Positions 6,801 to 10,377 of a DNA stretch of 10,377 nucleotides are shown here, in pieces. Below the pieces are notes generated by a model. The model searched no databases. It saw only the letters and a list, made by a program, of their open reading frames with translations, and was not told the origin of the DNA. The position numbers and the translations under genes were made by a program. The stretch spans positions 1 to 10,377 of the forward strand of contig CAAGLS010000001.1 in the NCBI GenBank assembly GCA_900770845.1, written 5' to 3'. Numbering within the stretch: the stretch's first letter is position 1; every line of letters starts with the position of its first letter. The stretch comes from an uncultured Prevotella sp. (GTDB lineage: Bacteria > Bacteroidota > Bacteroidia > Bacteroidales > Bacteroidaceae).

Positions 6801-7332
6801 GTAATTTTACAGACAGCAGTGCCACTTCCTTTTGGTCGACAGTGGATGCCCCTACCTGTTTCCCATCCTTATAGAAGAAGATTTGCATAGGAGCTTTCAG
6901 AACCGTAAGATTCAACGTGTTGTTGAATGTAACAACAAATCCAGCGGTTGTTCCTTTTGCATAAACGTGCTTCACGTCGCGGATGGTATACGACGGCTCA
7001 ACTCCTATTTGCGCCTTTACACCCGAGATAAAGGTGGCACCGTTGGTGAGGTCCTTGTCTACAAGATTCTCCAAGTGGGCCGATCCTGCGGCTACTTCAA
7101 CGGTGGTGTTGAGTTTGTTGACCATACAGTTGGCTCCTACGAGGGCGTGCCGACGGTCGAGATAGTTCGCCTCTGTCGAGGCAGAGTCTTGATAGACGGG
7201 CTTTGATGCACTTGCACCAGTAGCCGATGTTACTTTGTTGCTAAATTCTGCAACTCTTCCTGCCGCCGCACTGGGGGGGGTAGTTGACAGGCTCAGAATC
7301 ACACTGAGCAGAATTAGATAGAAACGTTGCAT
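3832..7332 (-). CDS. Large secreted modular surface protein with T9SS-type C-terminal sorting tail
   Basis: The protein has 1166 residues from the ATG at 7330-7332; an in-frame TTG two codons earlier is unlikely. A Sec signal peptide spans about 1-24 (hydrophobic core LILLSVILSL, cut near SAAA). Four related ~110-130-residue modules lie at about 91-222, 302-409, 564-682 and 733-861. Each ends near a PF/DFDEI- or FDAITL-like motif, usually with a YAFV-like strand. An Ig-like domain spans about 417-498. A Ca-binding, thrombospondin-3-like DADGDGIADATDD lies at 864-876. A WFTICLPVDL domain (about 905-1107), as seen in Prevotella surface proteins, follows. The tail IYSIDGQLVRENATST...MGVYIWNHKKIVIK resembles a type IX secretion sorting domain. 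Probably exported to the cell surface or medium; ligand unknown. The gene is intact and shares a unit with the small gene downstream. Confidence 0.85.
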   Translation of the reverse strand: MQRFYLILLSVILSLSTTPPSAAAGRVAEFSNKVTSATGASASKPVYQDSASTEANYLDRRHALVGANCMVNKLNTTVEVAAGSAHLENLVDKDLTNGATFISGVKAQIGVEPSYTIRDVKHVYAKGTTAGFVVTFNNTLNLTVLKAPMQIFFYKDGKQVGASTVDQKEVALLSVKLLSYSSNTFEYTAKAPADFDEIGLGSTELLDAKVAGALTVKYAFVGKNGKYYIDSEDKNGVSAFKKAVLNNYPGTEFSNDTLILGQCRGDAQRTPDQTGNTIDNNPDDFDPLVIGVLLGIPTPITVSAFGGNETKNLPFKKGMTVGFETSGADILDVINIMRFREYILNYDGKKYSWNKQNELGSEFTLLGLNLGGGRQDIITTLDKDCNAIELFDGKLLSLGATNVYRMFVVLPPSIDEDPNLTVTANRSLCDEKQTVTLHSDEAVTWECTKTPEGAKQPTLTNAADSLSCTVSDFVNEGDYEFTATTKDGRTATTKVTYGVRPIINTAIRPWVNNFTEKGVSYSANINAYNDKYKIVNASLIPEIRKDTANLVTPSLDDYASAGGVSLLNHKMLFGVVRSSEANYNEKMTVGFVARTKWTALDLSLLNGLKVKVYDAGKEVTGVTSENTHFKVLSAGLIDGQNYVTTQYSIEIDKDQPFDAITLWDNGLLSAKLSEMDVYYAFVEPSTLAQTYNEDVTKTWETISHSTTGASLDASKLGSFGVAKVADAVENLTNIIDDDNTNYATVAGLATVGSNNTIAVKLGKRYEGGHQVKVIASNEDWLNVELGKFITLKAYRNDSVVATKTNWDVLNLNVIGGENKEAELLWTPTDDNKKPVDFDEIGISFTGVANVADVLWIYGIQVANDADGDGIADATDDESCDNPYLIDENESELNKAHDYVHGKLNLRRYMKPDFTKWEDGQWFTICLPVDLTFNQFVKTFGNNAVLGKPMNFLKNHESTLVFDIDEVYGNNVLLHKDTPYIIKLGDKQNLKDVDESLKSELEVNNQNIDPKNIVDSVYIIQGVDYNTTENNKVVTDTLLCCHSTATDIPSVVWQGTYKKGTHLDKGFYTMVSGYLTKYANRGNDHFRGLRCWMYEVGSTQNAKPFDVSIFGKMENLTTGIRTIKEETNAGKGNIYSIDGQLVRENATSTANLPMGVYIWNHKKIVIK
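7273..7280 (-). repeat. C8 homopolymer in the signal-peptide region of the large secreted protein
   Basis: Eight consecutive G on the plus strand (C on the coding strand) encode the end of Thr18 and Pro19-Pro20, just before the predicted signal-peptidase site. The reading frame is open with eight copies. Gain or loss of one base would shift the frame about 60 bases into the gene, so this is a candidate phase-variation tract. Confidence 0.8.
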
Positions 7333-7415
7333 AGTCAACGATTTAATAAAACTTTATTTAGTTAAAACCTTTTATGTCTTCTGTCTCCTGCTTTCGTCTC
7401 CAAGGTTGGCTTAGA

Positions 7416-7450
7416 GGCGTGGGGCATCAAGGGCCTTGATGCCCCACGCC
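7416..7450. repeat. 35-bp perfect palindrome with 1-nt centre
   Basis: GGCGTGGGGCATCAAGG at 7416-7432 is the exact reverse complement of 7434-7450 around a single central G. It lies 84 bp upstream of the ATG of the large secreted protein. There is no T-tract on either side, so it is not a standard terminator. It could be a protein-binding site, an mRNA leader hairpin or a palindromic mobile repeat. Confidence 0.75.
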
Positions 7451-7707
7451 GCCCACGATGACGGCTTTCCGCCTAAAAGCAACGGCGCACACTACCGCTG
7501 CCCGGCTGCTCACGGGGCTTGTCTAAAGGCGATGCGCCTGGGCGCAGTCTTGAGATTTTCCTGTTTGAACTTCCTTTTGTATTAGGAAAAGTTCGCAACC
7601 ATACTCGAAGAGGAAAAGCTTTTCATAGTTGAGCTTGGGATGTTGGTCCGTGTGTTGTCTAATGAATACTAATCTTCCTTTTATATATCCTATTTTGCTT
7701 TCACGTG

Positions 7708-7715
7708 CAAAAGTA
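7708..7715 (-). promoter_or_regulatory. Candidate -7 element, possibly for the large secreted protein
   Basis: On the minus strand this reads TACTTTTG followed by CA, an exact TAnnTTTG match. It is the best element seen upstream of the large gene, but it would imply a leader of about 370 nt that includes the 35-bp palindrome. No good -33 element is visible, and a closer promoter could have been missed. Confidence 0.35.
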
Positions 7716-7972
7716 AACATATTTGGGCAGAGAGGATAATAAATAAGATTAAAAAACGTTAAGCAGAGCTTGAAAGTGCGGCTGAAGTAAAGTATAGGAC
7801 GACTTTGGTGTTTTTTTAGAACAGCTTTTGGCTTGTAGGAAAACAGGACTGAACACATCAACAACCGCTTTTTCCATGGAAAGTTCCCTACGAATCGAAT
7901 GCAGATTTGCTTCATTCACTTGGATTCTTTCTGCTTTCTACAACGGACTGTGCAGTCCCCACGAGCTCTCCT

Positions 7973-8040
7973 TTCCTCTTATATTATAAAGGAGTGGGCC
8001 CTTAAACGCTCCATTCCTCTTATATTATAAAGGTGTGGGC
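7973..8040. repeat. 27-bp direct repeat, two copies
   Basis: TTCCTCTTATATTATAAAGG followed by A or T and GTGGGC occurs at 7973-7999 and 8014-8040, with one mismatch in 27 and a 41-bp period. Each copy has a near-palindromic AT core (CTTATATTATAAAG). The second copy ends 8 bp before the inverted-repeat element at 8048. Confidence 0.75.
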
Positions 8041-8047
8041 AAGAACC

Positions 8048-8187
8048 CAATTGCAGGGGGCGTGCCTTGCGCCGGCTCTAAAGAAATGACCCAACTCCTT
8101 ATCAATTCATAATTGGCATTCGCCGTATATTGGAAAAGCGGTCGAACATTTCTTTAGGGCCGGCACAAGGCACGGCCCCTGCAATTG
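8048..8187. mobile_element. MITE-like inverted-repeat element, 140 bp
   Basis: The 41-bp arms at 8048-8088 and 8147-8187 are reverse complements with only three mismatches and enclose a 58-bp AT-richer centre. They begin CAATTGCAGGGG and end CTAAAGAAATG. There is no coding capacity. The form fits a non-autonomous palindromic element, but transposase and clear target duplication are absent, so mobility is inferred only. Confidence 0.6.
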
Positions 8188-8280
8188 GATGCACGCCATT
8201 CCGTTCGCGCGATTGGATGCGCGCCATTCCGTTCCCGCAAAATGATGCACACCATTCCGTTCATGCAAAATGATGCACGC
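8188..8280. repeat. 28-bp tandem repeat, three full copies and one partial
   Basis: Units begin at 8188, 8216, 8244 and 8272. Each has a conserved GATGCACGCCATTCCGTTC-like 19-mer and a variable 9-nt tail (GCGCGATTG, CCGCAAAAT, ATGCAAAAT). The last unit breaks off with a 2-nt deletion before CCCCTGCAGGGG. The array directly abuts the right arm of the inverted-repeat element. The period is not a multiple of three, so frames running through it are accidental. Confidence 0.8.
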
Positions 8281-8404
8281 TTTCCGCCCCCTGCAGGGGC
8301 ATTGCCTACCGTGCTGGGCTGAACTGAACTGCAACGCTCGCTTGGACGGGGCATAAAGATTGTTAATATACATGCCAACGAGAAACGGAATCAAACTTTT
8401 TCTG

Positions 8405-8412
8405 TATATTTG
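8405..8412 (+). promoter_or_regulatory. Bacteroidetes -7 element for lemA
   Basis: TATATTTG matches TAnnTTTG exactly and lies 30 bp before the lemA start codon, predicting a short leader of about 25 nt. The -33 TTTG is not evident at the expected distance. Confidence 0.55.
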
Positions 8413-8442
8413 TAGACAATATCAAACATTCATTATCAAACT

Positions 8443-9003
8443 ATGACAGGAATAATCATTTTGGTGGTCGTAGTGCTGTTGGCCTTCTGGCTCATCAGCA
8501 TCTACAACAACCTTGTACGTTTAAGAAACAACCGTGAGAATGCCTTTGCCAACATTGATGTTCAGCTGAAGCAGCGCTTCGACCTTGTGCCGCAGCTCGT
8601 GTCCACCGTGAAAGGCTATGCTGGCCACGAGAAGGAGGTGTTCCTTCGCGTCACCGAGGCTCGCTCGGCTGCTGTCAACGCACAGAGCATCGACGACAAG
8701 ATCAAGGCCGACAACCTTCTCACCTCTGCCCTGCAGGGACTGAAGGTCTCCCTTGAGGCTTATCCCGAGCTGAAGGCCAACCAGAACTTCTTGCAGTTGC
8801 AGAGCGAAATCAGCGACATCGAGAACAAGCTCGCTGCCGCCCGCCGCTTCTTCAACAGCGCCACAAGAGAACTCAACAATGGCGTGCAGACTTTCCCCGG
8901 CAACATCATAGCCGGAATGTTCGGCTTCCACAAGGAGACGATGTATGAGATAGCAGAGCAGGACCGCGCCACACTCGACAAGGCTCCTGAAATCAAATTC
9001 TGA
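8443..9003 (+). CDS. lemA: LemA family protein
   Basis: The 186-residue protein matches the LemA family over its whole length and is of normal size. One N-terminal membrane helix (about 3-20) is followed by YNNLVRLRNNRENAFANIDV (21-40), with QRFDLVPQLV next. Helical segments follow, then the signatures YPELKANQNF (107-116) and RRFFNSATRELN (134-145). The end is FPGNIIAGMFGF followed by a charged tail. LemA proteins are membrane-anchored helical bundles of unclear biochemical role, often encoded beside M48 peptidases or TPM-domain proteins. Here the M48 gene starts 8 bp after the lemA stop, so co-transcription is very likely. The start ATG directly precedes the membrane helix. A -7 promoter element lies just upstream. 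Confidence 0.95.
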   Translation: MTGIIILVVVVLLAFWLISIYNNLVRLRNNRENAFANIDVQLKQRFDLVPQLVSTVKGYAGHEKEVFLRVTEARSAAVNAQSIDDKIKADNLLTSALQGLKVSLEAYPELKANQNFLQLQSEISDIENKLAAARRFFNSATRELNNGVQTFPGNIIAGMFGFHKETMYEIAEQDRATLDKAPEIKF

Positions 9004-9011
9004 CGCAAGGC

Positions 9012-10019
9012 ATGGAATATGTTGGAATGCTGGCGCAGATACGCCGCAACAACACCAAGAGCATCCTGCTCTTGGTGTTGTTTCCGGTGATTATCCTCGT
9101 CATGGTGTGGGTGTTCATAGCCATCGTCAATTGGCTTGCGGGCAGTGGCTACGACTCCTACGGCAACACCATCCACACTTTGGATATGGTTGCCGTCAAT
9201 GCCGCTTTCGTCAATGTGCTGCCGTGGGTGGTTGGCGGAGTGGGCCTGTGGTTCATCATCGCCTATTTTTGCAATGTGAGGATGATCAACGGAGCGGTCA
9301 ACGCTCACCCCATCACCCGCAAGGAGAACCCGCGCGTCTACAACATCGTGGAGAATCTCTGCATCTCTTGCAATATGCCCATGCCCAAGGTGTGCGTGGT
9401 GGACGACCCGCAGCTCAATGCCTTTGCCAGCGGCATCAACGACAAGACCTACACCGTGACGCTGACTCAGGGCATCATCGACTTGCTCAACGACGATGAG
9501 CTTGCGGGGGTGATTGGCCACGAACTCACCCACATCCGCAACCGCGACACGCGACTGCTCATCACGAGCATTGTCTTTGTGGGCATCGTCTCCACGGTGA
9601 TGAGCATCGTGTTGCAGATGATGTACAACCACTTCTGGTTTGGCAGCTCAAGCAGTGACGACGACGACAATGGCGGTGGCTTCGGCTTGGGAGTCGTCGT
9701 CCTCTTGGCTGTTGGCCTGTTGTGCTGTTTCATCGCCTACATCTTCACCCTCCTTACCCGCTTCGCCATCAGCCGCAAGCGCGAGTATATGGCCGATGCC
9801 GGAGGGGCGGAGCTCTGCGGCAATCCGTTGGCACTGGCCTCCGCCCTCCGAAAGATCTCTGCCAATCCGGGTTTGGACAATGTGAAGCGGCCCGACGTGG
9901 CGCAGCTTTTCATCTGTCAGCCCGACGAGATGGAGCAGGGCTTGTTGGGCTTCATGGACTCGCTCTTCTCCACCCACCCCTCCACGGAGAAGCGCATTGC
10001 CATTTTGGAGCAGTTCTGA
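9012..10019 (+). CDS. HtpX-like M48 family membrane zinc metalloprotease
   Basis: The 335-residue protein has two N-terminal membrane helices (about 18-43 and 66-88) and then a cytoplasmic catalytic region. The zinc motif is H170-E-L-T-H174 in VIGHELTHIRNRD, and the probable third ligand is E258 in REYMADAGG. Two further hydrophobic segments (about 183-206 and 225-249) lie between them. A THPSTEKRI motif near the C-terminus (321-329) is typical of the family. This order matches HtpX/M48B proteases, which degrade damaged membrane proteins. It is slightly longer than enterobacterial HtpX. A Ser-Asp loop (212-219, SSSSDDDD) precedes the third hydrophobic segment. The gene follows lemA by 8 bp, with AAGG close to the ATG. 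The role in envelope quality control is from the family. Confidence 0.93.
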   Translation: MEYVGMLAQIRRNNTKSILLLVLFPVIILVMVWVFIAIVNWLAGSGYDSYGNTIHTLDMVAVNAAFVNVLPWVVGGVGLWFIIAYFCNVRMINGAVNAHPITRKENPRVYNIVENLCISCNMPMPKVCVVDDPQLNAFASGINDKTYTVTLTQGIIDLLNDDELAGVIGHELTHIRNRDTRLLITSIVFVGIVSTVMSIVLQMMYNHFWFGSSSSDDDDNGGGFGLGVVVLLAVGLLCCFIAYIFTLLTRFAISRKREYMADAGGAELCGNPLALASALRKISANPGLDNVKRPDVAQLFICQPDEMEQGLLGFMDSLFSTHPSTEKRIAILEQF

Positions 10020-10036
10020 CGCTTATTCTCTTCCCC

Positions 10037-10086
10037 ATCATGCCAAAGGCGGACGCAGCGATTGCCGCGTCCGCCTTTGGCATGAT
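10037..10086. terminator. Long perfect hairpin between convergent genes
   Basis: The 20-bp arms at 10037-10056 and 10067-10086 (ATCATGCCAAAGGCGGACGC and its complement) pair without mismatch around a 10-nt loop. It starts 17 bp after the M48 peptidase stop and lies between convergent genes, so a bidirectional terminator is the likely role. The T-rich tail is poor on both strands, which leaves a factor-dependent or mRNA-stabilising role open. Confidence 0.6.
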
Positions 10087-10132
10087 TCCCTATTGGGTTC
10101 TCAGTTGGTAGTCGACCAATGGATGTCCTCCG

Positions 10133-10377
10133 CTATGTGAACAAATCGTCCAGCGTTATCTGGTTTTGAACAATCCCACTGTATTTTCCATGGGCTACGC
10201 CGAATGTGGCTACCAGCGTCAGATAGACCACCTGTTTGGGTGACAGGGTGGCTTTCAAGGCATCGATTCGTTCCCTCAACCGCATGTTCTCTTCCTTGTC
10301 AATCTCGTAGGGAGAGCTGACGAACTTCATTTCGCAGAGGTTCACCACATTGTCATTCCTGAAGATGAGCATGTCTA
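10133..10377 (-). CDS. C-terminal part of a probable AAA-ATPase with PD-(D/E)XK nuclease-like domain (cut by window edge)
   Basis: The last 81 or so codons of a gene that enters from the right edge; the frame is still open at 10377. The visible part contains D-M-L-I-F-R, then VVNLCEMKF (E-x-K) and later GIVQNQITLDDLF at the very end. This arrangement matches the C-terminus of Bacteroidetes AAA-family ATPases that carry a PD-(D/E)XK nuclease-like domain: a conserved Asp, then E-x-K, and a closing S-G-I-V-Q...DDLF. The N-terminal Walker motifs would lie outside the window and cannot be checked. These proteins are often present in many paralogous copies; their role is not settled. The ATG at 10370-10372 is internal and not the start. 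Confidence 0.75.
   Translation of the reverse strand, partial: DMLIFRNDNVVNLCEMKFVSSPYEIDKEENMRLRERIDALKATLSPKQVVYLTLVATFGVAHGKYSGIVQNQITLDDLFT

Larger units (their letters stand above)
7333..8442. other. 1.1-kb gene-poor, repeat-rich intergenic region
   Basis: This long gap separates the divergent large secreted protein and lemA. It contains a 35-bp palindrome (7416-7450), a minus-strand -7 element (7708-7715), a small palindrome GGACTG-TG-CAGTCC (7945-7958), a 27-bp direct repeat (7973-8040), a 140-bp inverted-repeat element (8048-8187), a 28-bp tandem array (8188-8280) and the lemA -7 element. A 130-codon minus-strand frame (7523-7915) is not convincing. The stretches 7460-7700 and 7720-7940 hold nothing else I can name. 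Confidence 0.65.

Noticed and set aside
7523..7915. A 130-codon frame on the minus strand
   Set aside because: No domain, signal or regular periodicity is visible, a -7-like promoter element lies inside it, and it ends in repeat-like DNA. A real but unknown gene cannot be fully excluded.
8188..8280. Possible CRISPR array
   Set aside because: The 28-bp units follow head to tail with only a 9-nt variable part, which is too short for spacers, and no cas gene is present.
8107..8394. Minus-strand frames of 95 and 74 codons
   Set aside because: They run through the 28-bp tandem array and one arm of the inverted repeat; the repeat period shifts the frame, so the products are translations of repeat DNA.
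8760..9632. A 290-codon open frame on the minus strand
   Set aside because: It is antisense to lemA and the M48 peptidase gene, both of which are clear. Its His/Asp-rich product is a reverse-strand artefact.

Overview
The window looks like chromosomal DNA of a Bacteroidales bacterium, most likely Prevotella or a close relative (Prevotellaceae). Reasons: several -7 promoter elements of the Bacteroidetes form TAnnTTTG, weak ribosome binding sites at most genes, a very large secreted protein whose last ~35 residues look like a short Prevotella-type type IX secretion (T9SS) sorting tail, and a small protein of the kind common in that group. No rRNA, tRNA, CRISPR array, transposase or phage gene was seen.

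Layout, left to right. (1) 193-927, minus: a metallophosphoesterase with all calcineurin-type metal motifs. (2) 928-1675: about 750 bases without a convincing gene, holding a nested inverted repeat, a 16-bp tandem repeat and a near-perfect Bacteroidetes promoter for the next gene. (3) 1676-2671, plus: a multi-pass acyltransferase-3 membrane protein. (4) 2701-3228, minus: a small exported protein with a carboxypeptidase-regulatory-like domain; a REP-like double hairpin lies in its probable 5' leader. (5) 3480-7332, minus: a two-gene unit. A 1166-residue secreted protein is followed after 18 bp by a 73-residue small protein with an unusually good Shine-Dalgarno, and the unit ends in a clear intrinsic terminator. 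The large gene carries a C8 homopolymer in its signal-peptide region. (6) 7333-8442: about 1.1 kb of intergenic DNA rich in repeats (a 35-bp palindrome, a 27-bp direct repeat, a 140-bp inverted-repeat element and a 28-bp tandem array). (7) 8443-10019, plus: a lemA-M48 peptidase pair, probably an operon, with a 20-bp perfect hairpin after it. (8) 10133 to the right edge, minus: the C-terminal end of what is probably an AAA-ATPase/PD-(D/E)XK-type protein.

How genes work together: lemA and the HtpX-like protease form a recognised membrane pairing. The large secreted protein and the 73-residue protein are almost certainly co-transcribed; the function of the small one is unknown. The other genes look like single transcription units. 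The points most worth a second look are the possible phase-variable C8 tract in the large surface-protein gene, the small acidic-tailed protein behind it, and the dense set of non-coding palindromic elements placed next to promoters.
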